In this document: piece after piece, positions 29,313 to 38,984 of the stretch
How positions within the stretch are numbered: position 1 is the stretch's first letter
How the letters are laid out: every line of letters begins with the position of its first letter
NCBI GenBank assembly: GCA_009695205.1
Contig: SIBK01000011.1
Location: 1-64,000, forward strand
Direction of reading: 5' to 3'
DNA: 64,000 nucleotides
DNA from: Pedosphaera sp.
GTDB lineage: Bacteria; Verrucomicrobiota; Verrucomicrobiia; Limisphaerales; UBA9464
Program-made: the position numbers and the translations under genes
Notes under the pieces: model-generated
Told to the model about the DNA's origin: nothing
Database searches by the model: none
What the model saw: the letters and a program-made list of their open reading frames with translations, nothing else

Positions 29313-29990
29313 ATGGTTCGGCTCGTCCTCTTCGACATTGACGGCACCTTGATCCGCACCGGCGGAGCGGGTACAGACTCCTTTGGCCGGGTGGCGGATG
29401 TCATTTTCCAGAAGCCTGGAGCCATGGCTCGGATTAATTTTCATGGTCGCACCGACACGTCCATCGTGCGGGAATTCTTCAGGAACGAGGGCATTCCGTA
29501 CAAGCCATCGAACCTCAACCGTTACTTCGATGCCTACACATTTCTGCTCGATCACCGGCTTACCGGGAACGCCGGCGAAATGCTCCCGGGTGTACGGCAG
29601 TTTATCGCCGACCTCCGGGCCTTGCCAAAACCTCCGCTGATCGCCCTGCTCACAGGCAATATTCGCCTGGGAGCGGAGATCAAACTTCGCGCCCACGACC
29701 TGTGGGGCGAATTTATCACAGGGGCGTTTGGTGACGACCACGAAAGCCGCAATCAGTTGGCCCAAATCGCCTGGGACCGCGGCACCCGCGTCCTCGGCGA
29801 ACGACCCGACGCCGATGAGATTGTTGTCATCGGGGATACTCCCTTGGATATCGCCTGCGGAGAGAGCATTAAGGCGCGAACGTTGGCGGTGGCGACTGGA
29901 GGTTTTTCCGTTCGTGAATTGAAATCCCACGAGCCGACCTGGGCCGTGCCCGACTTGACCCAGATATCCGCCGAGAAGGTGTGCGAATGA
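29313..29990 (+). CDS. HAD-superfamily hydrolase (phosphoglycolate phosphatase-like)
   Basis: VLFDIDGTLIRTGGAG; LTGNIRLGAEIKL; VIGDTPLDIACG. Confidence 0.9.
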   Translation: MVRLVLFDIDGTLIRTGGAGTDSFGRVADVIFQKPGAMARINFHGRTDTSIVREFFRNEGIPYKPSNLNRYFDAYTFLLDHRLTGNAGEMLPGVRQFIADLRALPKPPLIALLTGNIRLGAEIKLRAHDLWGEFITGAFGDDHESRNQLAQIAWDRGTRVLGERPDADEIVVIGDTPLDIACGESIKARTLAVATGGFSVRELKSHEPTWAVPDLTQISAEKVCE

Positions 29991-30112
29991 GGCAGAGCGA
30001 TTGGGAGGAAGAATACAGACGCGAAGAGACTCCCTGGGACAAGGGCGAGCCTTCGCCCGGCCTGGTGAATTGGCTGCACGATCCGGGGGCGCTGCGGAAG
30101 GGAACGGCGGTC
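29987..30112 (+). pseudogene. TPMT-like SAM methyltransferase, N-terminal fragment
   Basis: MRQSDWEEEYRREETPWDKGEPSPGLVNWLHDPGALRKGTAVVPGFGRG; family homology ends at motif I. Confidence 0.75.
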
Positions 30113-30212
30113 GTCCCGGGGTTTGGACGAGGGCGCGATGTCCATCCGATGCCGCCTTCGGAAACCTTGCATCTTTGCCGATCCCGGCAAGACTGGGCCA
30201 ACACTAAGACAT

Positions 30213-31286
30213 ATGAGTACGTTGAACGTTGCGATCATCGGCTGCGGCGGCATTTCGCTTCAGAATCATCTTCCCGGCCTCGCCCTGTGCGCGGATACAC
30301 GAGTCACTGCCCTCTGTGATTCGAATCCGACCACACTCGAAACCGCCCGCCAAAAAACCGGTGTAACGATTACCTCGACACGTTACGAGGACATCGTGAA
30401 TCGCGAGGACATCCATGCCGTCATTATCGCAACACCCAACGTGCTCCACCCGCCCATCGCCTTGGCGGCTATTCGCCACGGGAAGCACGTTCTTTGTGAG
30501 AAACCTCTCGCACTAACTCTGGCGGACGCCCTCGCCATGGCTGCAGCCGCGGATCAGGCCGGTGTTCGGCACATGACTGCATACACCTACCGTTTTGTGC
30601 CCGCGATGCGGTACCTCGGACATCTGATTCGCCAGGGGGACCTCGGTCAGGCGTACCACTATCGTTCCTGCCGGCTTCAGGATTGGGGCACCCGCAATGT
30701 GGGATGGCGCCAGATCAAGAAGCTCGCAGGGACGGGCGAGCTGGGGGATATGCTCAGTCATCGGATTGATTTTGCGCAGCACCTGATCGGTCCGATAAAG
30801 CGGCTTGTAGCCAATGTGAAGAACTTGACCCCCCTGCGCGACGGACAACCGAATGACACGGATGACTGGGTGGCAATTCTCGCTGAGTTCACCGGCGGAG
30901 CGAGCGGTGTGTTGGAAAGCTCGAAGCTGGCGAGCGGTCGCAACGAGAGTTGGCGAAGCCTCGACTACGTGGAATTGAACGGAAGTGAAGCCAGCTTCGA
31001 ATTCACAACGGGCAAATGGGATGAGCTTCAGTATGGCAAACTTGGGGGTCCCGGAATGAAACCCCTGCCCGTACCGCGCGAATTTTGGACATGGCCCGGT
31101 TCGCCCCGCGATCCAGGTGTGGGGGATCCGCTGATCAGCTTCCGCTACGATCAGGCGTTTGAGTTCATCGATGCCATCCGGAATGGGCGTCCCTGTGTTC
31201 CCAGCTTCCACGATGGTGTGCGCACGCAGGCCGTTATGGATGCCGCCGTTCGATCTGCGGAAACCCGAGCGTGGATTGATCTTTGA
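30213..31286 (+). CDS. Gfo/Idh/MocA-family oxidoreductase
   Basis: LNVAIIGCGGISLQNHLPGL; GKHVLCEKPLALTLADA. Confidence 0.93.
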   Translation: MSTLNVAIIGCGGISLQNHLPGLALCADTRVTALCDSNPTTLETARQKTGVTITSTRYEDIVNREDIHAVIIATPNVLHPPIALAAIRHGKHVLCEKPLALTLADALAMAAAADQAGVRHMTAYTYRFVPAMRYLGHLIRQGDLGQAYHYRSCRLQDWGTRNVGWRQIKKLAGTGELGDMLSHRIDFAQHLIGPIKRLVANVKNLTPLRDGQPNDTDDWVAILAEFTGGASGVLESSKLASGRNESWRSLDYVELNGSEASFEFTTGKWDELQYGKLGGPGMKPLPVPREFWTWPGSPRDPGVGDPLISFRYDQAFEFIDAIRNGRPCVPSFHDGVRTQAVMDAAVRSAETRAWIDL

Positions 31287-31313
31287 TTCTCCACAATTAT
31301 CCCCTCACACACC

Positions 31314-32024
31314 ATGAATCGTAATGCTGTAATAACCGGCGCCGGCAGTGGCGTCGGACGCGCCACCGCCCTCCAACTCGCGTCGGACGGTTGGATTGTA
31401 GCCTTGATCGGACGCCGCAGCGATGCTTTGCAGGAGACCATCGTGCTCGCCGGCATCCGGAGGAATCAACTACGGGCGTACCCGTGTGACATTGGTGATG
31501 CGACCGCGGTCGCACGGGTTGCCCGCGAGATACTCACCCAGGTGGGCGAGGTCGAAGTGCTGGTCAACGCGGCAGGAACCAATGCGCCGAAGCGGTCTCT
31601 CGAGGTACTCTCGCTCGAGGATTATCACGGCATGATGAACGCCAATTTGAATGGCGCTTACTATTGCACCCAGGCGTTCCTGCCGGGAATGCGGACTCGC
31701 GGATCGGGAACCATTGTAAATGTGGTGTCGGATGCAGGAAAACAGGCTTCACCCAAGGCCGGCCCCGCCTACGTGATGTCGAAATTCGGCATGGCAGGCC
31801 TGACACAAAGCATCAACGCCGAAGAACGCGGCCGGGGAATACGAGCCTGCGCCATTTTTCCGGGTGAGATCGATACGCCGCTGCTGGACAAGCGGCCCGT
31901 CGTCCCGGATGCGACCGCACGCTCCCGCATGATGAAACCGGAGGACATCGCCGAGTGCGTCGTTCACTGCATTCGACTTCCATCCCGAGTCGTGGTCGAA
32001 GAAATGCTCGTTCGCCCATTGTGA
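31314..32024 (+). CDS. SDR-family oxidoreductase
   Basis: AVITGAGSGVGRATALQLA; NAAG; YVMSKFGMAGLTQSI. Confidence 0.93.
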   Translation: MNRNAVITGAGSGVGRATALQLASDGWIVALIGRRSDALQETIVLAGIRRNQLRAYPCDIGDATAVARVAREILTQVGEVEVLVNAAGTNAPKRSLEVLSLEDYHGMMNANLNGAYYCTQAFLPGMRTRGSGTIVNVVSDAGKQASPKAGPAYVMSKFGMAGLTQSINAEERGRGIRACAIFPGEIDTPLLDKRPVVPDATARSRMMKPEDIAECVVHCIRLPSRVVVEEMLVRPL

Positions 32025-32077
32025 TACGACTCATTTCCCGCTTCCGCTTCGACCGCAGGCACGGTACGCATTCCGGC

Positions 32078-33133
32078 ATGCATCCTGCCCGCCGTATCGC
32101 CTTGGCTGCCCTCGCCACAGCCCTCGCTTCCGCCACTCCTGCCTTCGCCGGCCCGCGCGACGGCACGCTAGACTTCTACTGGATCGATTCCCAGGGGGGC
32201 GGCTCAACCTTGATCGTCTCTCCAACCGGTGAATCTGTCCTGATCGATACCGGAAACCCAGGCGACCGGGATCCCTCCCGAATTCATCTTGTCGCCACCA
32301 CGGTCGCGGGCCTGAAACAGATCGACCACCTCATCACCACCCACCTGCACATTGATCATTTCGGGGGTGCCGCCGAACTCTCCCAAAAGATCCCCATCCA
32401 CACGGTTCACGACAATGGCATCCCGGAGCGGGATCCCGACGGTGGCAACAACGCCGCGTGGCCTCTGAAGATCAAGGCGTACCGGGATATGAACGTGGCG
32501 GAGCGGATCGTAGTTCATCCCGGCTCCGGCATCTCCCTGAAGCAACCTTTCGTCGGCCCCGCCCTAACGTTGCAATTCGTGGCTGCGAAACAACAATTCG
32601 CCCTGCCCCGGCCCGCATCCGGCACCCCCGCGCGCTGCAGCGATACAAATCCAAAACCGACGGACACTTCCGACAACGCGAACAGCATCGTCTCGTTGCT
32701 GCAGTTCGGCCGGTTTCGCTATTTCAACGGCGGCGATTTGAGCTGGAATATTGAAGCGCAACTCGTCTGCCCGATGGCTTTGATCGGCTCGGTCGATGTC
32801 TACCAGGTGAATCACCACGGACTGGATGTGAGCAGCAATCCACTCCTGCTCCGTGCGCTGCAGCCCAATATCGCCGTTATGAACAATGGTCCGTCCAAAG
32901 GGTGCATGACGGAAGTCGTCCAGTCGTTGCGCGGCCTGCCGTCGCTTCAAGCCATCTATCAGGTGCATCGAAACTTAAAGCAACCGGAGAATAACGCGCC
33001 CGCGGAATTCTGCGCGAACAATGGCGAAACTGGGGGTGCCTATATTAAACTCAGTGTGAGTTCCGACGGAACAAGCTATACCGTGACGGTTCCCTCGACC
33101 GGGCATCGGCAGACCTACGCAACCCGATTTTAA
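32078..33133 (+). CDS. Secreted MBL-fold metallohydrolase (ComEC/Rec2-like)
   Basis: TTHLHIDHFGG; LIDTGNPG; signal peptide MHPARRIALAALATALASATPAFAG. Confidence 0.87.
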   Translation: MHPARRIALAALATALASATPAFAGPRDGTLDFYWIDSQGGGSTLIVSPTGESVLIDTGNPGDRDPSRIHLVATTVAGLKQIDHLITTHLHIDHFGGAAELSQKIPIHTVHDNGIPERDPDGGNNAAWPLKIKAYRDMNVAERIVVHPGSGISLKQPFVGPALTLQFVAAKQQFALPRPASGTPARCSDTNPKPTDTSDNANSIVSLLQFGRFRYFNGGDLSWNIEAQLVCPMALIGSVDVYQVNHHGLDVSSNPLLLRALQPNIAVMNNGPSKGCMTEVVQSLRGLPSLQAIYQVHRNLKQPENNAPAEFCANNGETGGAYIKLSVSSDGTSYTVTVPSTGHRQTYATRF

Positions 33134-33155
33134 ACAAGAGACTCCAAGCGACTCG

Positions 33156-35000
33156 ATGGCCAATCCAGAATCGGAAACCTTTCTTGGCATCGAGGGCGGC
33201 GGGAGTCATTTGGTGGCTTTGCACGTGGACGGCGCGGGGTGTTTTTTGGCACGGCATGCCAGCGGACCCGCTAACTTAAGGCTGCTTTCGGATCCAGATT
33301 TAAGGGAACGATTGGAGACGGTCCGGTATCAGTTTCCAAATCCGTCCGCGGTTGGCATTGCCTTCGCCGGTCTGAGAACGGCCTCCGATGCCAGGCGGGT
33401 TCGCGCGGCCGCCGAAGCCCTCTGGCCCGAGAGACCCTTGTGGATTGGGAATGATCTCGAATGCGCCCTCGCGGCGGACGGAACCGCCGAAAAGAACCGG
33501 GCGCGCGTCCTCGTCCTTGCCGGTACCGGCTCCTGCTGTTTCGGCCAAGAGGGTTCCGGCTGCACCGCAAAGGTTGGAGGTTGGGGTCATTGGCTGGGAG
33601 ATCGCGGCAGCGCGTATCATCTCGTTCACCGCGCCTTGAGGGAAGCGTGCTTCGAACCCTTGGATCGCTTCGGAACTTGGGGGATTTGCGGCCAGCGCAT
33701 CCTCCGCGCTCTGCAACTGAACGAGCCGGACGCGCTGATCTCCTGGATTCAATCTGCTGGGAAATCGGAGATTGCCGCACTTGCGCCAGAGGTCTTGGCC
33801 GCCGCCAGCACGGGTGACCGATTGGCTCGGGCGGTTTTGAAATCCTGCGCTCTGGAGCTTGCACGAGATGCCCTTGCCTGCGCCGCCCGTCTCGGTCGGG
33901 CCCGTAAACCGATCGAATTTGTCCTTGCGGGCGGCTTGTTACAAAACGCCCCCATGTATGCCGCTGCGGTTCGACACGCGATCCGCACGAAGCGCTCTCC
34001 AGGGAAAACCCAGTTCGTATACTTGAAACGAGAAACGACGTGGGGTGCCGTGGAAAAAATTCGCGCGCTCACGGTCACATCTTCCGGCGGAGCAACTTCG
34101 CCAACAGGTTCGGCCCCCAGCCTGTCTTCTTCCCACACACGGCGACCGACCGTTTTTATTCCGACGAGCGCAGGCCTGGCGCCGACCGAGCAGAGGAATC
34201 CACGGTCCATAACTCTCGACCAGCTACCCATCGAGAGCGCCATCGATCTCATGGTGTCCGAAGAGGCGGGTGTGGCGGCGGCGGTCCAGACCCAGCGAGC
34301 CGGGATCGCAAAGCTCGTCCGGCACGGGGTGCGATCGTTTCGAAATGGCGGCCGGTTGTTCTATATCGGTGCGGGCACCAGCGGCCGGCTCGGGGTCCTG
34401 GATGCATCCGAGTGCCCACCCACTTTCCGCACCCCGCCCGAAATGATTCAAGGGATCATCGCCGGCGGACAGCACGCGCTGTGGTCTGCGGTAGAGGGGG
34501 CCGAGGATGATCCTGACGCCGGGGCTGCGGCCGTGCAGTTTCGTGGAATTGGTGGGAAGGACGTCGTGGTGGGCATTGCCGCCAGCGGCCGCACGCCGTT
34601 TGTCTGGGGAGCACTCGAGGAAGCCCGGCGGCGAGGGGCCAAAACAGCTCTCGTCTGTTGTCATCCTCAACTCGAGTTTGCACGGGGACACCGGCCCGAC
34701 GTAGTCATCGCCCTCCCGACCGGTCCGGAGGTTTTGACGGGCTCCACCCGGCTGAAGGCGGGCACGGCCACGAAGCTGGTGCTGAATCTCGTCACGACCC
34801 TTGCCATGGTGCGGTTGGGAAAGGTGGTTTCCAATCTAATGGTAGACCTAAATCCGTCGAATATAAAATTGCGGGACCGGGCCGCCCGGATTGTACAAGA
34901 GATTACAGGGCGCGACCCCGCCATAATCCTTGAGACGCTGGAACAGCAACGCTGGGGGGTATCGGCCGCAATTCGCGTCCTGCGCGAACAGAGTAAGTAG
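33156..35000 (+). CDS. Fusion of BadF/BcrA-type N-acetylhexosamine kinase and N-acetylmuramic acid 6-phosphate etherase (MurQ)
   Basis: N-term FLGIEGGGSHLVALHVDGAG..VLAGTGSCCFGQ; C-term RLFYIGAGTSGRLGVLDASECPPTF..IAGG..EDD..VVVGIAASGRTPFV..VSNLMVDLNPSNIKLRDRAARI. Confidence 0.9.
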   Translation: MANPESETFLGIEGGGSHLVALHVDGAGCFLARHASGPANLRLLSDPDLRERLETVRYQFPNPSAVGIAFAGLRTASDARRVRAAAEALWPERPLWIGNDLECALAADGTAEKNRARVLVLAGTGSCCFGQEGSGCTAKVGGWGHWLGDRGSAYHLVHRALREACFEPLDRFGTWGICGQRILRALQLNEPDALISWIQSAGKSEIAALAPEVLAAASTGDRLARAVLKSCALELARDALACAARLGRARKPIEFVLAGGLLQNAPMYAAAVRHAIRTKRSPGKTQFVYLKRETTWGAVEKIRALTVTSSGGATSPTGSAPSLSSSHTRRPTVFIPTSAGLAPTEQRNPRSITLDQLPIESAIDLMVSEEAGVAAAVQTQRAGIAKLVRHGVRSFRNGGRLFYIGAGTSGRLGVLDASECPPTFRTPPEMIQGIIAGGQHALWSAVEGAEDDPDAGAAAVQFRGIGGKDVVVGIAASGRTPFVWGALEEARRRGAKTALVCCHPQLEFARGHRPDVVIALPTGPEVLTGSTRLKAGTATKLVLNLVTTLAMVRLGKVVSNLMVDLNPSNIKLRDRAARIVQEITGRDPAIILETLEQQRWGVSAAIRVLREQSK

Positions 35001-35190
35001 CGGGTGGCACGGGTCGGAGAAATAGTTCCGGCGTGTTTCTCACCGGCGCGGAATTCCGGGGATCCCATCGCCGCTCTACTATCAAGGTGCGATTTATAGG
35101 GTCCGTGCTGAGAGCAATCTCTACGCCTTTGGGCGGCGCTAATTCATTGACCCTTTGTCCTGGGGCTATCGAGCGCGAACGTGTGATCTT

Positions 35191-38100
35191 CTATTCATTT
35201 TTCCGTTTCGAGACGATCTCACCATTGGCTCCCAAAATAACCTCCCGGAGCCCTTGCGGTACCTGCGTGATAGTCACACGCCCACCGCTCCAACGAACAT
35301 TGACTGTCATGGGTTGCGCGGATGTCCCGAGAACCATTGTCGAGCTATCCTGCGAGGCATAGCCACTGCCCGCATGGATTTCGTGCGCCGGGCCCAATCG
35401 ATCGCCCGACTGCGCGCGCAATACGGCCCCGATCCCACTGGAATTGTTGACCGGCCCCTTCAGTTGGATCCGCAATCCAGCTTTGGACGAATCGTTCCGG
35501 AACACGCGGGTGGCAGCGCCATTCTGGCCGACAACGAGATCCATGCGGCCATCCCCGTCAAAATCACAAACCGCTGACCCGCGCTGTTCACCGGCAATAT
35601 TCACCCCGGATCGAGCTGCCGACATTGCCGAAAAATCGCCTCGGCCATCTCCCCCTAACACGAGCCCACGGCCCCCATCCATCCTTGCAGTCTCCGGAGC
35701 GGTTGCGAAAAAATTCTGACTGAGAAATAGATCCTCGTTGCCGTCCCCGTCGAAATCGGCGACGGAAACGCCGAACGCCGGCGCGAGCTGAGCCTCCAGA
35801 GGGAGAGCTCGGCGTTCGAAATGATCTCCTCGATTTAGGAAGACGGACGACTCGAGCGTCGTAGCACTGGCGGTCTTGCAGAGTGGCTTCCGATCGCCGA
35901 GCACCTGCGTAAGCCCTGCCTCGCTGAACAAACGGTGGGTTGGGAATTGATCCGCAAGAAATGGCAACGCAGCCGCCAGCGTGGTCAACGAGCGAGTCGG
36001 TACCATCGTACGTAACACCGGATCGTAGGCGGCTTCGATCAAGTCGGCGACGCCTGGCTGCGTCAGTTCGCCGTAGACGAGCCGAAGCGGCTGCGCGGAT
36101 GTCGGCTGCCATCCGCTGTTCATTCCCCAGTTGGCCGCCACGATGTCCATCCGACCGTCCCCGTCAAAATCCCCGGTGGTCACGCCCTTCCAGAGGCCCG
36201 TTGCCGAGGACAACCCGAGGTTCTCTGTGATTTCGAAGAGCGCTCCCTGCTGTTTTTGGAAAACGCGGATCGGGCCCCATTCGCAAGCGAGAACCAGTTC
36301 GGGCAGGCCATCGCCAGTCAAGTCACTCCAAACCGCCCCGTTAACGATGCCTACTCCGGCGAGAAAAGCGCTGTTGCGGGTGTCTAGCTCCCATCGCCCG
36401 CCCTTGTCGCGAAAAATGCGCGAAGGTTCGCCAAGCGGGTAGCGTCGCGGGGAAACTCCACCCGCGACAAAGAGAGCAAGGTCGCCTGTGCCATCGATAT
36501 CCCCAAGAGCCATCGTCCCTCCGGAGGTCATGCCGTCAGCGAACAAGACGCCCGCGGTGATCGAATTGCTCCCTGCGGAATAGGAACGCGCGGCATGGGT
36601 CACGCCGCCCGAGTATCCGCTGAATGACGTGAGCACCGAGGCCCGCCCACTCGCGCTCGTCCATCCCAGAATACCACTCGGCATCGCTACGGCACTGAGG
36701 TCAGCGGCCGTCGAAAAGCGGCTAAAACCGCTGCGGCCATCGAAACGATACACGACGAACAACTCGCCCGGTTCGCCTCCCAGAATTAACTCGTCACGTC
36801 GGTCACCATCCAGGTCGCACCACACTACCGCCGGCCCGGAATGACTGACCTGGAAGGGCAGGAGTGGCTGCCGTTCGAAATCATTGGACACCGGTTGATG
36901 ATGCGTATGGCCGAGGCGTTCGGTGATGTCCTGAAAGAGGGGTTTTACGGAAACTGCGCTGGTTGCAGGCACAAACTCCGAACCGTCTTCATCGATCTCG
37001 TAGAGTCGGTTTGCGCAAACATTGCCCACTGTTGACCGTCTGTTGTCCCGCCACTGCACCTCGATTGTCATCACGTTTTCGAGACCGCCCGCCGCGAATG
37101 CCAGGAGGGATTCCGACCCCGACAGATAGCGTCCGCCCGAAACAACCTCCTGGCTCTGGTATGGCACCGCGCCGTTCCGCAAAATGACCTTCGCGCCGAT
37201 TCCGTCCGTGTTCGGTGGTTTGCCCCGAAGCCGGACCGCGACGCGCGGCGAATTGCCCGTATTGTTGTAAACTCCCGCGACGGTTCCAAGATTGTTCACC
37301 ACCAGGTCGAGGTCGCCGTCGCCGTCGAGATCGGTCAACGCCATTCCATGATGCACACCCGGCTGCGCGGTTCCCCATTGCGAGGTTGTTTCCTCGAATT
37401 TAAGAGCGCCGCGATTCCGAAATGCGACCAGGGGCAGGGCGAGGTCCGGATAGACGCAATTGTTCGCAAGCATTTCGCTCGTGAAAATTCGCTGACGCTC
37501 GACCGCGTTCGTGATGCCGCGACGTGACCGTTGCCGCGCGCGAATCTCCACCGCGGAGTCGCGGTCCTGCACGTCCTTGAAATGACCCGCGCTAATCATC
37601 AGATCCTCGAAACCGTCGAGATCCACATCGATAAACAGCGGCTGCCACGACCAGTCCGACGCCGACAGCCCGCTGAAGTCCGCAATCTCTGCGAAAGTGC
37701 CGTCTCCGCGATTGTGGAAGAGGGTGTTGCGCATCACCTGCGGACGATTGTCGATCGCTCCGATCGGTGAGGTTTCCGGAGTCTGCGCCCACATCTGGCG
37801 TTTTCGCAAGCGGAGGTCCCGGCTCAACATATCGACGACGAGGAAATCAGGATATCCGTCGCGGTCGAGATCCGCGAAATCGACTCCCATCGAGCTGGAG
37901 CTGGTATGGCGTATGGCGAGCTTGGCCATCGCCCGAAAATGCCCGCGGCCATCGTTCAGCCAGATGCGATCCGGCGTCCAGAAGTCGTTGCAGACGTATA
38001 GATCTGGTGCGCCGTCGCAATTGATGTCACGGAACGTAGCCGACAACCCCCAATCCAGCGGGGGTCGGGAAAGCGGCTTGCCATTCTCGTCAAGAAAAGT

Positions 38101-38976
38101 TCCGTTCGTCCAAGGAACAGGAGTGAAATGGCCTGTACCGCTATTCAGAAAAAGCTGATCCGGTTCGCCGTATTCCAGAACCTGCCCATTCTCGATCAGG
38201 AGTCGATTGGCATAGAGCGGGGGAATGCTCATGCGACCTTTCACGAGCGGAAGGTCGACCTGACCGCGGTCGCGAATATCTTCGGCCCGACCGTTGGCCA
38301 CGTACAGGTCGAGCGTCCCGTTGCCGTCGACGTCAGCGAGTGCCAGGGTCATGCTTCCAAAGGAGGATCCCGTACCGGCGGTCGCCGTGGCATTGGTGAA
38401 ATGACCGTGTCCGTCATTCATGAAACACAAGACCCCACGTCCCAAGGCAGAAAGGAGCAAGTCCGGCCATGAGTCCCCGTTCAAATCAGCGAAAACGGCG
38501 CCGCGGTAGTTGCGACCTTCCAAAGGAAGCCCCGACTCGGCCGTGACGTCCTTAAATAGAAACCCTCCCAAATTTCGGTACAAAATGCACCGGGCACTGA
38601 TGCCGCAAAAAAATAGGTCGGGCAGGCCATCTCGATCAAAATCTCCGACCGCTACCCCTGAGCCATCGAGCAAGACACGATTGGCGGCTGCGTCCTGCTC
38701 AGAAACGAAATTCGTAAACGTTACCCCGGTTGCTCCGGGCGAAAGTAACTCGAATCCGGTCCGGCCGGCTGCAGGGACGTCCAGTACCGCCCAGCGTGCG
38801 CGCCCTTCGGGATGCCACTCCCGATCCGCATGGGCCGAAAATCCTGCGTTGAGGAGCGCCACAAACAAAATCAAAGCCCACGCGGCCGGCTCAAGCTCGC
38901 GCGACATAGAAACCTTTCGCCCCAACGAGTCGTCCTTCGGGTTCACTGCGGATTTACTCTCGGGCAATGCGTTCAT
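35191..38976 (-). CDS. Large secreted FG-GAP/VCBS repeat protein with ASPIC/UnbV domains
   Basis: Repeated DFDxDGxxDLFF / DLDGDGDLDLVV motifs; ASPIC-like RLRGKPPNTDGIGAKVILRNG and GPVNNSSGIGAVLRAQSGDRLGPAHEIHAGSGYASQDS; ORF extends to 39189. Confidence 0.88.
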   Translation of the reverse strand: MNALPESKSAVNPKDDSLGRKVSMSRELEPAAWALILFVALLNAGFSAHADREWHPEGRARWAVLDVPAAGRTGFELLSPGATGVTFTNFVSEQDAAANRVLLDGSGVAVGDFDRDGLPDLFFCGISARCILYRNLGGFLFKDVTAESGLPLEGRNYRGAVFADLNGDSWPDLLLSALGRGVLCFMNDGHGHFTNATATAGTGSSFGSMTLALADVDGNGTLDLYVANGRAEDIRDRGQVDLPLVKGRMSIPPLYANRLLIENGQVLEYGEPDQLFLNSGTGHFTPVPWTNGTFLDENGKPLSRPPLDWGLSATFRDINCDGAPDLYVCNDFWTPDRIWLNDGRGHFRAMAKLAIRHTSSSSMGVDFADLDRDGYPDFLVVDMLSRDLRLRKRQMWAQTPETSPIGAIDNRPQVMRNTLFHNRGDGTFAEIADFSGLSASDWSWQPLFIDVDLDGFEDLMISAGHFKDVQDRDSAVEIRARQRSRRGITNAVERQRIFTSEMLANNCVYPDLALPLVAFRNRGALKFEETTSQWGTAQPGVHHGMALTDLDGDGDLDLVVNNLGTVAGVYNNTGNSPRVAVRLRGKPPNTDGIGAKVILRNGAVPYQSQEVVSGGRYLSGSESLLAFAAGGLENVMTIEVQWRDNRRSTVGNVCANRLYEIDEDGSEFVPATSAVSVKPLFQDITERLGHTHHQPVSNDFERQPLLPFQVSHSGPAVVWCDLDGDRRDELILGGEPGELFVVYRFDGRSGFSRFSTAADLSAVAMPSGILGWTSASGRASVLTSFSGYSGGVTHAARSYSAGSNSITAGVLFADGMTSGGTMALGDIDGTGDLALFVAGGVSPRRYPLGEPSRIFRDKGGRWELDTRNSAFLAGVGIVNGAVWSDLTGDGLPELVLACEWGPIRVFQKQQGALFEITENLGLSSATGLWKGVTTGDFDGDGRMDIVAANWGMNSGWQPTSAQPLRLVYGELTQPGVADLIEAAYDPVLRTMVPTRSLTTLAAALPFLADQFPTHRLFSEAGLTQVLGDRKPLCKTASATTLESSVFLNRGDHFERRALPLEAQLAPAFGVSVADFDGDGNEDLFLSQNFFATAPETARMDGGRGLVLGGDGRGDFSAMSAARSGVNIAGEQRGSAVCDFDGDGRMDLVVGQNGAATRVFRNDSSKAGLRIQLKGPVNNSSGIGAVLRAQSGDRLGPAHEIHAGSGYASQDSSTMVLGTSAQPMTVNVRWSGGRVTITQVPQGLREVILGANGEIVSKRKNE

Positions 38977-38984
38977 CCCGCCTC

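Noticed and set aside
34040-34510. Plus-strand ORFs overlapping the MurK-MurQ fusion in other frames
   Set aside because: Overlapping-frame shadows; the MurQ frame is unambiguous.
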